From Pseudomonas sp. AKS31 (GTDB lineage: Bacteria; Pseudomonadota; Gammaproteobacteria; Pseudomonadales; Pseudomonadaceae), in assembly GCF_023634765.1 (NCBI RefSeq), contig NZ_JAMLFX010000002.1, forward strand, positions 767,520 to 831,519: DNA of 64,000 bases. Direction: 5' to 3'. Position 1 is the stretch's first letter. Each line of letters begins with the position of its first letter. A program made the translations under genes and the position numbers. Of the stretch, positions 1 to 8,648 are shown piece by piece. Under the pieces are notes generated by a model, which saw nothing but the letters and a program-made list of their open reading frames with translations, was not told where the DNA came from and ran no database searches.

Positions 1-478
1 GGTAATCGGCGTCAGTCAGGCCTTGGGCGTGCAGTTTGCCCAAATACTCACGCAGCGAGGTTTCCTGCTCCGGGTAACGCGCCGCGCAATAAAGCACGCC
101 GCCCTTGCGATAATCGCAGTCGATACCTTCACGTTCGAGGACGACTTCCACTTCATCAGGAATGCTGTGCAGCAGATCAAAAGAAGCGCGGCGCTGCTCG
201 GGCGATAGCCCGGCCAGCAAGCGATCTTCGCCAAGCAGATTGCCCATCAGCCAGCCGCCATTGCGTCCGGAGGCGCCGAAACCGGCCGTTTGCGCCTCGA
301 CAATGGCGATATCCAGACCGGGGGCGAGCTTCTTCAGGTAGTACGCCGCCCACAGCCCGGTGTACCCGGCGCCGATGATTGCCACGTCGACGTCCAGATC
401 TCGCTCCAGCTCGGGCCGCGCGGTCAGCGGCTCATCGAGTTGATCCATCCATAAACTGATAGTGCGCCACGCCGGCAT
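1..478 (-). CDS. FAD-dependent oxidoreductase (DAO family), C-terminal part cut off by window edge
   Basis: The frame is open from an ATG at 478 to the window edge, giving about 159 residues of N-terminus. After roughly 30 residues it has a dinucleotide-binding fold: VAIIGAGYTGLWAAYYL, followed by an acidic end of strand 2 (IVEAQ) and the FGASGRNGGW segment typical of D-amino-acid-oxidase-like flavoproteins. Relatives include glycine/D-amino-acid oxidases and gamma-glutamylputrescine oxidase (PuuB); the GRNGGW segment resembles the latter, but the substrate cannot be decided from this part. It lies 52 bp downstream of the SnoaL-AraC regulator gene on the same strand and may be co-transcribed with it. 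The flavoprotein family is clear; the exact reaction is not. Confidence 0.85.
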   Translation of the reverse strand, partial: MPAWRTISLWMDQLDEPLTARPELERDLDVDVAIIGAGYTGLWAAYYLKKLAPGLDIAIVEAQTAGFGASGRNGGWLMGNLLGEDRLLAGLSPEQRRASFDLLHSIPDEVEVVLEREGIDCDYRKGGVLYCAARYPEQETSLREYLGKLHAQGLTDADY

Positions 479-530
479 GCAAGACTCCGCCACTGAAATT
501 CTTCGATGGCGTCGATCCTAGTGGCTGTGC

Positions 531-1346
531 TCAGTGGATGTCTTGCGCGCGTGTCCGCAAAGAAATTTGTTTCGCGTAAGCCTTGGGTGACTGGCCGGTG
601 TGCTGACGGAAACAGCTATAGAACGCCGACAGCGAATTGAAACCGGCGGCGAAGGCCAGCTCATCGATGCGCACCGGCGGCGTGGCGTTGTCCAGCGAAC
701 GCAACAGATGTTGCAGGCGCGCCTGATTGACGTAGCGATAGAAGCTTTGCCCGAGCACCTGATTGAGCAGATAGGAAATCTGATTGCGGCTGTACCCGCA
801 CTCCTTCGCCACCCGCTGCAGGTCGAGTTCGGGGTCAAGGTACGGTTGCTGTTTTTCGAAATACTGCTGCAGATCTTCGGCCATAAAACTCAACTGGCGC
901 GGCGACAGACCCAGGCGACTGACTGCCGGGCGCTGACTTGACGAGGGCGTGCCCGCCGTTTGCGTGCGCACCAGCGAGGCGTACTCGTTGACGCGCCAGA
1001 TCAGCCCTTCCTTGACCGTGAGCGCCTCACTGGAGCGAAACGACACCAGACCGTCACCGCCGCGCAAGGTGACTTCGTATTGAATGAACGCGGTGTTGCC
1101 GTCGACGCGAATACGGTCGCAATGCTCAAGCAGTTCGTCGGATTCTCGCGGCATGCTGACGCGCACGTACTCGCGCAACTCGTCGAGTCCAAGCACGCGG
1201 TTCTGGAAGAAATCGTTGTACTGGATGTCCGGGTGATACAGCGCCATGACGCTGTCCAGGTCACGGTGCTTCCAGCTCAGGTGATAGCGCATGACCGTAG
1301 CCGCCGTGGCTTGGGTCTGGTCTGGGCCGTCATCGTCGGCGTGCAT
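531..1346 (-). CDS. AraC-family regulator with N-terminal SnoaL-like domain
   Basis: This 271-aa protein has two parts. Residues about 15-125 look like a SnoaL/NTF2-like cone fold (HLSWKHRDLDSVMALYHPDIQY, then strands ending ALTVKEGLIWRVNEY). Residues about 165-260 form the double helix-turn-helix of the AraC family, with the typical second-half signature FAAGFNSLSAFYSCFRQHTG followed by SPKAY. AraC proteins usually carry a cupin-type sensor; a SnoaL-type pocket is less common and suggests a small hydrophobic or aromatic ligand, which is inference. The FAD oxidoreductase gene follows 52 bp downstream, so its expression is a likely target or it is a co-transcribed partner. Confidence is high for the regulator class and moderate for the N-terminal fold. 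Confidence 0.85.
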   Translation of the reverse strand: MHADDDGPDQTQATAATVMRYHLSWKHRDLDSVMALYHPDIQYNDFFQNRVLGLDELREYVRVSMPRESDELLEHCDRIRVDGNTAFIQYEVTLRGGDGLVSFRSSEALTVKEGLIWRVNEYASLVRTQTAGTPSSSQRPAVSRLGLSPRQLSFMAEDLQQYFEKQQPYLDPELDLQRVAKECGYSRNQISYLLNQVLGQSFYRYVNQARLQHLLRSLDNATPPVRIDELAFAAGFNSLSAFYSCFRQHTGQSPKAYAKQISLRTRAQDIH

Positions 1347-1441
1347 AAAGGGCTCGGCGCAAAAGAACCGAGCTTGCCCAAGTTCGCTACAGGCTTCAAC
1401 GATTAATCCGTAGTGGCGTTTTGGCGATGATTGCGTAGGCC

Positions 1442-1455
1442 GTGACTTACATCAA
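1442..1455. promoter_or_regulatory. Weak FNR/Anr- or CRP-like half-palindrome
   Basis: GTGACTTACATCAA matches the TTGAT-N4-ATCAA pattern at 8 of 10 informative positions. It lies between the divergent AraC-like gene (start 1346) and the DUF1652 gene (start 1610). The 5' half is closer to a CRP/Vfr half-site (GTGA). It could serve either direction or be chance; it is weaker than the boxes at 13-26 kb. Confidence 0.3.
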
Positions 1456-1609
1456 AAAATGCGAAGCAATCGCAAAATGAACTGAAAAATCTCACAGAAA
1501 ATTCACATGCGGATGCTACTTTTAACGTCAGTCACCGGTTGAGCCAATGAAGGCTCTTCCCACCTAACATGAGCAAACGGAAGCGCTCGATGAAGAAGGC
1601 GGGCAACAC

Positions 1610-1882
1610 ATGAATAAAGGGTCGAGCAAAGTCACGTTCCCCAACGCATGCCAGTTGATGCGTTGGCATTTTCATCCGATGGGTTTCGAGGCAACGATGG
1701 ACGCGCCAGGCAGCATGATCGCCCGTCTGTTCGATCGCGCCAGCGGCGAAACCATGATCGCCATCGCTGGCATCCCGTGCGCGACGGTGATGAATGCGGC
1801 AGATGTCGAACGAATCATCGAGGCTGTGGAGGATGAGCTGGAAGCGTTTATTCCTCCGGAGACTCTCAAGAGTTACGCATAA
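1610..1882 (+). CDS. DUF1652 family protein
   Basis: A 90-aa small soluble protein with no signal peptide or membrane helix. It matches the Pseudomonas DUF1652 family by its opening region (NACQLMRWHFHPMGFEA), a central GETMIAIAGIPCA segment and an acidic C-terminal helix (ADVERIIEAVEDELEAF). The function of the family is not known to me. The start follows a purine-rich GAAGAAGGCGGG stretch. It is monocistronic, with a strong hairpin terminator directly after the stop codon that also serves the convergent helicase gene. Composition is normal for the region. Confidence 0.85.
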   Translation: MNKGSSKVTFPNACQLMRWHFHPMGFEATMDAPGSMIARLFDRASGETMIAIAGIPCATVMNAADVERIIEAVEDELEAFIPPETLKSYA

Positions 1883-1899
1883 GCCTATGATTTAAAACG

Positions 1900-1927
1900 A
1901 AAAGCCCGCAGCGATGCGGGCTTTTTT
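1900..1927. terminator. Bidirectional rho-independent terminator
   Basis: The hairpin AAGCCCGCA / TGCGGGCTT with a four-base loop is flanked by A-rich sequence on the left and a T-run on the right. It lies between the convergent DUF1652 gene (ends 1882) and the helicase gene (ends 1932), so it can stop transcription from both sides. Confidence 0.85.
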
Positions 1928-1931
1928 GTGC

Positions 1932-4406
1932 TTACGCGGTTTGCTTTGCGGTGCGGTGATCAACGAAGAACGGCTTGTCTTTGACCACTCGGTCGGACGC
2001 CCGGGGCATGTTCACTGCTTGCGCATCCTGTGGTTCGACATACCAGTAGCAATGGCTGACCGCCCGCGTGATGCCGACATAGGCCAGGCGCAGGATCTCG
2101 TCCTTTTGCGCGCTGTCATAGGGCTCGCTGTCGCCCGACTTGCCTAGCCCGGCCATGCGATAGACCTGATTTTTGTAAGGCGAACTGGTCATGTGCTGAC
2201 AGTCACCGAGCAAAAACACCGCATCCGCCTGCAAGCCTTTGGCGCTGTGGTAGGTCAATTGCTTCAGGCGGCGCGCTTCATACGGCAAGCTCGAATCCAC
2301 ATTAACTACAGACTGAATATGCTCTTCAATCAATAACTTATCGCTGCTTTTTCGATAAAGCATCAAGATCGAATGACCTTGACGATAGTGTTCGGCGAGG
2401 CGCTGGCCCAAGGCCTGATCGTCGCGCTCCAGCACATTGACCGGTTGCAACGGCTTCGGTGCGCCACTGGCCTTGGCTTTTTTCCCCGGGATTGCCGGCG
2501 CCGCGCGAACGATGTGTTCGGCGGCATCAATGATGTACTGGTGGCTGCGGTAGTTATCACTGAGCATCACCCGCGTGGTGCTCGGCGACGGAAACTCCTT
2601 GTCGAACGCCATGAAATAACTCGGCGAACTGCCACGCCAACCATAAATCGACTGCCAGTCATCGCCGACGCACAGCAGCGAGGAACGCTGCGCGCCCCGC
2701 CCGACGTGCATGGCTGGGCCGCGGCTGCGGATTTCCGTAAGGCTGGCGCGAATCCACGAGACGATCTGCGGTGAAACGTCCTGAAATTCGTCGATCATCA
2801 GGTGCGACAGCGGCCTGAGTAACGCGTCGCTCAACAGCTTTAGATTTTCCGGTGAATGCTCGCTGAACAGCGCGAACATGCGGTTGTAGGTCATGATCGG
2901 CGGTTTCTGATCGAGCAGATGATCTTCAAAGGCGCGCCAGAACAGACTCAGGGCCTCAAAGAAGAAACGGTCTGGATCGTCTTTGGCAAAGCTCATGCGA
3001 CCGACTGCGTCAGGCACGTCCAGGCCGAGGTTCTCGATAAAGCCTGCCGCCGCCACGAAACAATCGAGCAACGGCGCGGAAGCCAGTTCACCTTTGACCT
3101 TGTAATCGAAGCCCGGCCCGGCACTGGCATCGCCCGCCAGCGTTGCCAGAACGCGTTTTGACGACTCGTAACTATCCAGCCAAATCAATGGCTTACGGCA
3201 GAAAGCTTGAAACAGTGTGCGTTTGACAGCCCACTCTGCGCGCACGCTCAGCTTGGCGTTTGGCCGACTCGTTTGCGGGTTTTCCCGTGGATCGAAGCCG
3301 AGCACCACCCAGGCATCCAGGCTCGGAATGTAGCCGTGGCAATGAAACTTCGCGCCGTTGATATCGAAACTCTGCCGGTTCGGTTCTATGCCCTTGATCG
3401 GCCACGCGCCAGCGCGGAACCACAGATCTTCAATGACGTCGCACAACTCCTCGTCGCGCCGCGCCGCCAGCTCCGTTACCGCGACGCGTTTCTGCACATC
3501 CGGGTGATCACGCTCCAGCTCCTTGAGCTGCAAACCGGCGCGGGACAGTGGCTGAATCAAATGTCGAAACCGCTCGTCCTCGTTGAACAAGCGGTGATAG
3601 CAGGCGTTGAGTTGCTGACGTTGCGCGTCGTTGATGCGCAGATCGAACGGGTTACTGTCGACCTCCTGCTCATCACCTTGTGCGCGGTGACTGAGGTTTT
3701 CAAAAGCCTGCAAGCGCTCGAAACCCGGCAAGCTGCGCACCATCGGCAGAATGCGCGAGTGGAATGTGCGCACCAGTTCACGTGCCTGAAGCAGGTTCAG
3801 CGCCTGCCCCCAGAGCGCGAACAGCTCGATCAGTTTGTTGATGAAATCCTTGCGCGACTCGCGGGTGAAGGTCACCACGGTCATCGAATCCAGCTCAAAA
3901 CCCAGATAGTGGTTGAGCAACAGGATACGCAGGACCAGCGTGGTGGACTTGCCTGCGCCAGCGCCGGCGACCACTGAGGTTGACGGGGTTTCGCTGAAAA
4001 TCATCTTCCATTGCGCGGTGCTTGGCTGTGCATGTTCAGGCAATAAACGGGCGACATCGGCCTTCATGCGCTTTTTCAGCTCGGCCGTCAGCGGCAGGCG
4101 CCAATCGTCGAACAGATGATTATCGACGCCAGGCGGGCGATGCTCAGTGCTGCGGCTGTCACGAATCAGCAGCACCTGACGGCCCTCTTCCAGCCCCTCA
4201 AGCTTGCCTTCCTTGAAACCATATTCAACACCAGCGGTGTGGCCGCTGCGGAAGCCGTCGGCCTGACCGTGCAACCACGAGGCTCGGTGCTGCGCGCGCA
4301 GACGGGTCAAGCCGTGGCCGAACAAGCGTGCAGCCAGGCGTTTGAACCAGGGCATCTCGGCCAAGGGGCGAAGTTCGGGAGGAAGATCGGGGGTGTGTTG
4401 CGCCAC
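1932..4406 (-). CDS. UvrD/Rep-like superfamily 1 DNA helicase
   Basis: An 824-aa ATP-dependent helicase. All main SF1A motifs are visible: Walker A GAGAGKST at residues 148-155, motif II DEFQD near residue 535, motif III GDDWQSIYGWRGS, a YRSHQYI motif IV segment, motif V TYHSAKGLQADAVFL and motif VI LAYVGITRA near the C-terminus. The first 110 residues are basic then charged and precede the helicase core, unlike canonical UvrD or Rep, and no RecB-type nuclease motif follows. It is therefore an unspecialised UvrD-domain helicase rather than UvrD, Rep or RecB themselves; a role in DNA repair or removal of bound protein is inference. The start is a GTG preceded by GGAG at 9 nt. It appears monocistronic. 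Confidence 0.88.
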   Translation of the reverse strand: MAQHTPDLPPELRPLAEMPWFKRLAARLFGHGLTRLRAQHRASWLHGQADGFRSGHTAGVEYGFKEGKLEGLEEGRQVLLIRDSRSTEHRPPGVDNHLFDDWRLPLTAELKKRMKADVARLLPEHAQPSTAQWKMIFSETPSTSVVAGAGAGKSTTLVLRILLLNHYLGFELDSMTVVTFTRESRKDFINKLIELFALWGQALNLLQARELVRTFHSRILPMVRSLPGFERLQAFENLSHRAQGDEQEVDSNPFDLRINDAQRQQLNACYHRLFNEDERFRHLIQPLSRAGLQLKELERDHPDVQKRVAVTELAARRDEELCDVIEDLWFRAGAWPIKGIEPNRQSFDINGAKFHCHGYIPSLDAWVVLGFDPRENPQTSRPNAKLSVRAEWAVKRTLFQAFCRKPLIWLDSYESSKRVLATLAGDASAGPGFDYKVKGELASAPLLDCFVAAAGFIENLGLDVPDAVGRMSFAKDDPDRFFFEALSLFWRAFEDHLLDQKPPIMTYNRMFALFSEHSPENLKLLSDALLRPLSHLMIDEFQDVSPQIVSWIRASLTEIRSRGPAMHVGRGAQRSSLLCVGDDWQSIYGWRGSSPSYFMAFDKEFPSPSTTRVMLSDNYRSHQYIIDAAEHIVRAAPAIPGKKAKASGAPKPLQPVNVLERDDQALGQRLAEHYRQGHSILMLYRKSSDKLLIEEHIQSVVNVDSSLPYEARRLKQLTYHSAKGLQADAVFLLGDCQHMTSSPYKNQVYRMAGLGKSGDSEPYDSAQKDEILRLAYVGITRAVSHCYWYVEPQDAQAVNMPRASDRVVKDKPFFVDHRTAKQTA

Positions 4407-4684
4407 GCTGACGGGCTCCAGTGTGTGAGGCTGTTGCGGCTATGGTGTCTGTATTTGCCGTTCAGTTCTAGCGAAATGCTTACAGGTCATTGGTTTAGGC
4501 GATGAACTGAAGGTCAGATGAGACGCTTTCGAGTGTTTTTCTTATCGGGCATTTCGATCATAATGCCGCACTTTTTACGCTTTTTATCGATTATTAACTG
4601 ATAGATGATCGCCGTCATAAACCACCGGTCTCGCGTTGGGTGCAACCACTCACACCCCATGACGAACCTTTTGAGGAGACGATC

Positions 4685-5380
4685 ATGCTTGAACTCAGAC
4701 CTTTCAGCTCGCTGGGCGGCGCCCATCACGGCTGGCTGGATGCCCATCACCACTTTTCGTTCGCCGAGTACTACGACCCACAGCGCATGAGCTGGGGCAA
4801 CCTGCGGGTGTGGAACGATGACGTGATCGCTGCCGGCACTGGCTTCCCGCAGCATCCGCATCGCGACATGGAAATCATCACGTATGTCCGTGAAGGTGCG
4901 ATTACTCACCAGGACAACCTGGGCAACAAGGGCCGCACCGAGGCTGGCGACGTCCAGGTGATGAGTGCCGGCACCGGCATCGCACACAGCGAATACAACC
5001 TGGAAGCGAAGGACACCAAGATCTTTCAGATCTGGATCCTGCCAACGGAAACCGGCGCACCGCCATCGTGGGGCGCCAAACCGTTCCCCAAAGGCCTGCG
5101 CGAAGGTTTTGTCACGCTGGCCAGCGGCAAGCAAGGTGATGACCAGAGCCTGCGGATTCGCGCGGATGCAAGGTTGGTCGCGGCCAATCTCAAGGCTGGG
5201 GAAACTGCGGAATATCATCTGGATGAAAAGCGTCGCGCGTATCTGGTACCGGCCACCGGCGCAATTGAAGTGAACGGTTTGCGCGCACTAGCTCGAGACG
5301 GCGTGGCGGTAGCGCATGAACGAGTGCTGAGCGTCACAGCCATTGAGGACAGTGAAATTGTCCTGGTGGATCTGGCCTGA
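4685..5380 (+). CDS. Pirin family cupin protein (YhaK-like)
   Basis: A 231-aa double-cupin protein. The N-terminal cupin contains the metal-ligand region GFPQHPHRDMEIITYV and the pirin signature continuing through GDVQVMSAGTGIAHSEYN. Length and layout match E. coli YhaK and related bacterial pirins, some of which have quercetinase activity while others are redox sensors; substrate is unknown here. The reading frame is open further upstream, but the ATG at 4685 is preceded by a strong GAGGAG at a good distance and gives the usual family N-terminus (MLELRPFSSLGG). It is a single gene, closed by the palindromic terminator shared with pgm. Confidence 0.9.
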   Translation: MLELRPFSSLGGAHHGWLDAHHHFSFAEYYDPQRMSWGNLRVWNDDVIAAGTGFPQHPHRDMEIITYVREGAITHQDNLGNKGRTEAGDVQVMSAGTGIAHSEYNLEAKDTKIFQIWILPTETGAPPSWGAKPFPKGLREGFVTLASGKQGDDQSLRIRADARLVAANLKAGETAEYHLDEKRRAYLVPATGAIEVNGLRALARDGVAVAHERVLSVTAIEDSEIVLVDLA

Positions 5381-5397
5381 TCGCTCGAATGGCAGGC

Positions 5398-5430
5398 AAA
5401 AAAAGGGGCAACCATATGGTTGCCCTTTTT
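5398..5430. terminator. Bidirectional terminator between pirin gene and pgm
   Basis: A perfect 20-bp palindrome at 5406-5425 (GGGCAACCAT and its complement) is flanked by an A-run on the left and a T-run on the right. It separates the convergent pirin and pgm genes. Confidence 0.88.
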
Positions 5431-5449
5431 CATGCGCTCGCCAACAACA

Positions 5450-7093
5450 TCAGCCGGAAATGGCGCCATCCACCAGCGCCTGTGCCTCTACGACCAATTG
5501 CTTGAGGTGGTCGTCACTGATGAAGCTTTCGGCGTAGATCTTGTAGATGTCTTCCGTGCCCGACGGACGCGCTGCGAACCAGCCGTTTTCCGTCATCACT
5601 TTCAGACCGCCAATCGCCTGATCGTTGCCTGGTGCATGGCTGAGAATGCTCTGGATTTTCTCGCCGGCCAGCTCAGTCGAAGTGACCTGTGCAGGCGACA
5701 ACTTGCTCAGCAGCGCTTTCTGCTCAGGGTTGGCCTTGGCGTCGACGCGTACCGAGAACGGCTCGCCCAACTCATCGGTCAATGCCTTGTAGGCCTGGCT
5801 CGGATCGCGACCGGTGCGCGCGGTCATTTCTGCCGCCAACAACGCCGGGATCAGACCGTCCTTGTCGGTGCTCCACACACCGCCGTCCTTGCGCAGGAAC
5901 GAGGCACCCGCACTCTCCTCGCCGCCGAAACCCAGTGAGCCATCGAACAGGCCGTCTGCGAACCATTTGAAACCAACCGGGACTTCGTACAGACGACGAC
6001 CCAGGCGTTTGGCAACGCGATCGATCAGACCGCTGCTGACCACGGTTTTACCCACGCCGGCATCCGCGCGCCATTGCGGGCGGTTCTGGAACAGGTAATC
6101 GATCGAAACGGCCAGATAGTTGTTCGGCGCGAGCAGACCACCGGACGGCGTGACGATGCCGTGGCGGTCGTGATCAGGGTCGCAAGCGAAGGCAACGTCG
6201 AAACGCTCTTTCAGGCCGATCAGGCCCTGCATCGCGTGGCTCGACGACGGATCCATACGAATCTGGCCATCCCAGTCAACGGTCATGAACCGGAACGTCG
6301 CATCGACTTCCTTGTTGACCACTTGCAGATCCAGGCGGTAATGCTCGGCAATCGCCGACCAGTAGCGCACCCCTGCTCCGCCCAGCGGATCAACGCCCAG
6401 ACGCAGTTTGGCGTCACGGATGGCATCGAAGTCGATCACGTTGATCAGGTCAGCCACGTAAGTGTTCACGTAGTCGTGACGGTGCGTGGTACTGGCCTTG
6501 AGCGCCTGCTCGTAGCTGACGCGCTTCACACCTGCCAGCTTGTTGGCCAGCAATTCATTGGCCTTGGCTTCGATCCACTTGGTGATGTGGGTGTCGGCCG
6601 GCCCGCCGTTGGTGGGGTTGTATTTGTAACCACCGCTTTGTGGCGGGTTGTGCGACGGCGTGATGACGATGCCGTCCGCCAGGCCCGAGGTGCGGCCACG
6701 GTTGTAGCAGAGAATGGCGTGGGAAATGGCGGGTGTCGGCGTGTACTCGTCACCTTCGGCGATCATCACGGTCACACCGTTGGCGGCCAGGACTTCCAGC
6801 GCGCTGGCGCCGGCCGGGGTCGACAGTGCATGCGTGTCGATGCCGACAAACAGCGGCCCGGTGATCCCTTGTGCTTCGCGGTACAGGCAGATCGCCTGGC
6901 TGATGGCCAGAACGTGCCACTCGTTGAAACTCAAGTCGAACGAGCTGCCCCGGTGCCCGGATGTACCGAACGCCACACGCTGAGTGGAAATCGAGGCGTC
7001 GGGCTGTCCGGTGTAGTAAGCCGTTACCAGTCGCGGGATATCGACCAACAATTCTGCCGGTGCCGGTTTGCCCGCAAAAGGACTGAGTGTCAT
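5450..7093 (-). CDS. pgm: Alpha-D-glucose phosphate-specific phosphoglucomutase
   Basis: A 547-aa enzyme that interconverts glucose 1-phosphate and glucose 6-phosphate, linking glycolysis with glycogen, trehalose and envelope sugar synthesis. The order of landmarks fits the Pgm family: FGTSGHRG near residue 42, the phosphoserine loop TPSHNP with Ser147, the metal-binding DPDHDRHG, a [11 protein letters not shown] sugar-binding segment, and the C-terminal phosphate-binding [12 protein letters not shown]. Length equals that of E. coli Pgm within one residue. The ATG at 7093 has an AGAGG ribosome site. It is a single transcription unit, upstream of which there is only about 100 bp before the MocR-type gene. 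Confidence 0.97.
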   Translation of the reverse strand: MTLSPFAGKPAPAELLVDIPRLVTAYYTGQPDASISTQRVAFGTSGHRGSSFDLSFNEWHVLAISQAICLYREAQGITGPLFVGIDTHALSTPAGASALEVLAANGVTVMIAEGDEYTPTPAISHAILCYNRGRTSGLADGIVITPSHNPPQSGGYKYNPTNGGPADTHITKWIEAKANELLANKLAGVKRVSYEQALKASTTHRHDYVNTYVADLINVIDFDAIRDAKLRLGVDPLGGAGVRYWSAIAEHYRLDLQVVNKEVDATFRFMTVDWDGQIRMDPSSSHAMQGLIGLKERFDVAFACDPDHDRHGIVTPSGGLLAPNNYLAVSIDYLFQNRPQWRADAGVGKTVVSSGLIDRVAKRLGRRLYEVPVGFKWFADGLFDGSLGFGGEESAGASFLRKDGGVWSTDKDGLIPALLAAEMTARTGRDPSQAYKALTDELGEPFSVRVDAKANPEQKALLSKLSPAQVTSTELAGEKIQSILSHAPGNDQAIGGLKVMTENGWFAARPSGTEDIYKIYAESFISDDHLKQLVVEAQALVDGAISG

Positions 7094-7198
7094 GCAAAAC
7101 CTCTGAAATAGAGTGGTTCAGGAATAGGGCGCAGTTTACTGGCAGTTTGACCGCAGTGCGATGGGATCTATCCGGGCGTCTCCCGATGTTTTTTAACG

Positions 7199-8599
7199 TT
7201 AGTCTGCTGGCGCAAGGCGCAAGGCGTCACCGATCAGCCCGACCACACTGGCCAGGTCATGGTCACCATGGCTCAGGGGGCTCAACCGCAGGTGGTGCGC
7301 ATACAGGCCGTGCAGGCTGAACAGCTCGCCAGGTGCAATAACGATCTGCTGCCTCAGCAGGCACTGGAAGACCTGCGCCATGTTCACCGGTCGCAGTGAA
7401 TGCACCCACACGGTCGCGCCACCCTGGGGTTCGACAACCTGCATCGCATCGCCAAGACGCTCGCGCAACAACTCGATCAATTGCGTACGACGCTCCTTGA
7501 GCATTCGCCGCAATACCAATAGATGCTGATCCAGCCGACCTCCCCCCAACAACCTGGCAATGGCTTTCTGGCGAATCGGTGACAGCCGAAACGCGCGCAA
7601 GAGGAAATGGCGCTGCAGCTCATTGCGCCAATGACGCGACAGCACATAACCGAAAGGCGCCTCGGCCCCGACGAACTTCTCGAATGTGGAAAACACCAGT
7701 AACCGATCGGGGTTCAGCCAGTCGCGCAACCGTTGCGCATCAGTGGCTTCATGGAGTTCGCTGTAACAATCGTTTTCCAGCACCCAGATACCATGACGCC
7801 CAAGCAAATGCGCGACTGCCTGTTGGTTGTTCAGCGGCTGAAGACTGCCCCGGGGCATGCTCAACACTGACGACAAAAGCATCAAACGCACTGTCTCGCT
7901 GTTGAGCAACGATTCCAGCCGCTGCAGATCAATCACGCCGTCGGGCAGCAGCGGCAGCTCGATAACCCTAACCTCAGCGGCTTCCAGCAGACGCAAGATC
8001 ACCCAGTCACAGGGCGATTCGACGACCACAGTGGCCCGACGCAACTCGAGCACGGAAACCAGAATCTCCAATACACCGCGCAGGTCTGCGCCGATGTAGA
8101 CGTCATCCGCACGCCAGTAATTGGCCGTGGACGAGGTGTAACGGGCGGCCAGCACCGTCCGCAATTCCAGCTCCCCACAAGGTTGCACCAACGCGTGCGG
8201 CTGACGGGGATACTGACGCAGCAGTTCCCGCTCCAGCATCAGTAACGGGCTGTCCAGCGGTTGTAGCGAGGCCGGTTCATCGGCGCTCAGCACGCACATG
8301 CCCGGGCGCCTGGCATTGACGTAAACGGTTTCCAGCAAATCACTGCCGCTGTCCGGCGAATCCATCATGTGCAGCGCTTGCGCGTAATACCCGGACTTGG
8401 CAATTGAATAGACTCGACCTTCCTTTTCCAGCAGCGAGTAGGCGTACTGGACAGTCGAGATCGACACATTGAGCCGGTCAGACAATTGTCGGAGTGAGGG
8501 CAGGCGCACCGCCGCGCTAGTCCCCGCCTCTTCTATCAGCAGCGTCAGATATCGATAAACCGCCTGATAAACGAAGTCATTCTCCTTTGTCGGCTTCAC
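7199..8599 (-). CDS. MocR-type regulator: GntR winged helix fused to aminotransferase-like domain
   Basis: A 466-aa protein with an N-terminal winged helix-turn-helix (LPSLRQLSDRLNVSISTVQYAYSLLEKEG, about residues 33-61) and a fold-type I aminotransferase-like domain. PLP ligands are recognisable: Asp277 in VLENDCYSEL and Lys308 in STFEKFVG. MocR regulators bind PLP as an effector or use it to sense an amine (PdxR, GabR). The usual SFSK lysine motif is replaced by TFEK, but the lysine is kept. It starts with a GTG with a poor ribosome site 49 bp after the unrecognised 482-aa gene, so the two are probably co-transcribed and perhaps translationally linked. Its target is unknown. Confidence 0.88.
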   Translation of the reverse strand: MKPTKENDFVYQAVYRYLTLLIEEAGTSAAVRLPSLRQLSDRLNVSISTVQYAYSLLEKEGRVYSIAKSGYYAQALHMMDSPDSGSDLLETVYVNARRPGMCVLSADEPASLQPLDSPLLMLERELLRQYPRQPHALVQPCGELELRTVLAARYTSSTANYWRADDVYIGADLRGVLEILVSVLELRRATVVVESPCDWVILRLLEAAEVRVIELPLLPDGVIDLQRLESLLNSETVRLMLLSSVLSMPRGSLQPLNNQQAVAHLLGRHGIWVLENDCYSELHEATDAQRLRDWLNPDRLLVFSTFEKFVGAEAPFGYVLSRHWRNELQRHFLLRAFRLSPIRQKAIARLLGGGRLDQHLLVLRRMLKERRTQLIELLRERLGDAMQVVEPQGGATVWVHSLRPVNMAQVFQCLLRQQIVIAPGELFSLHGLYAHHLRLSPLSHGDHDLASVVGLIGDALRLAPAD

Positions 8600-8648
8600 G
8601 AGCCCGTATCCGTGGGCATGGGGTCATCTCCAGGCAAACAGATCACGA

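Noticed and set aside
6074..7111. 345-codon plus-strand frame opposite pgm
   Set aside because: Shadow of pgm without ribosome site or family features.
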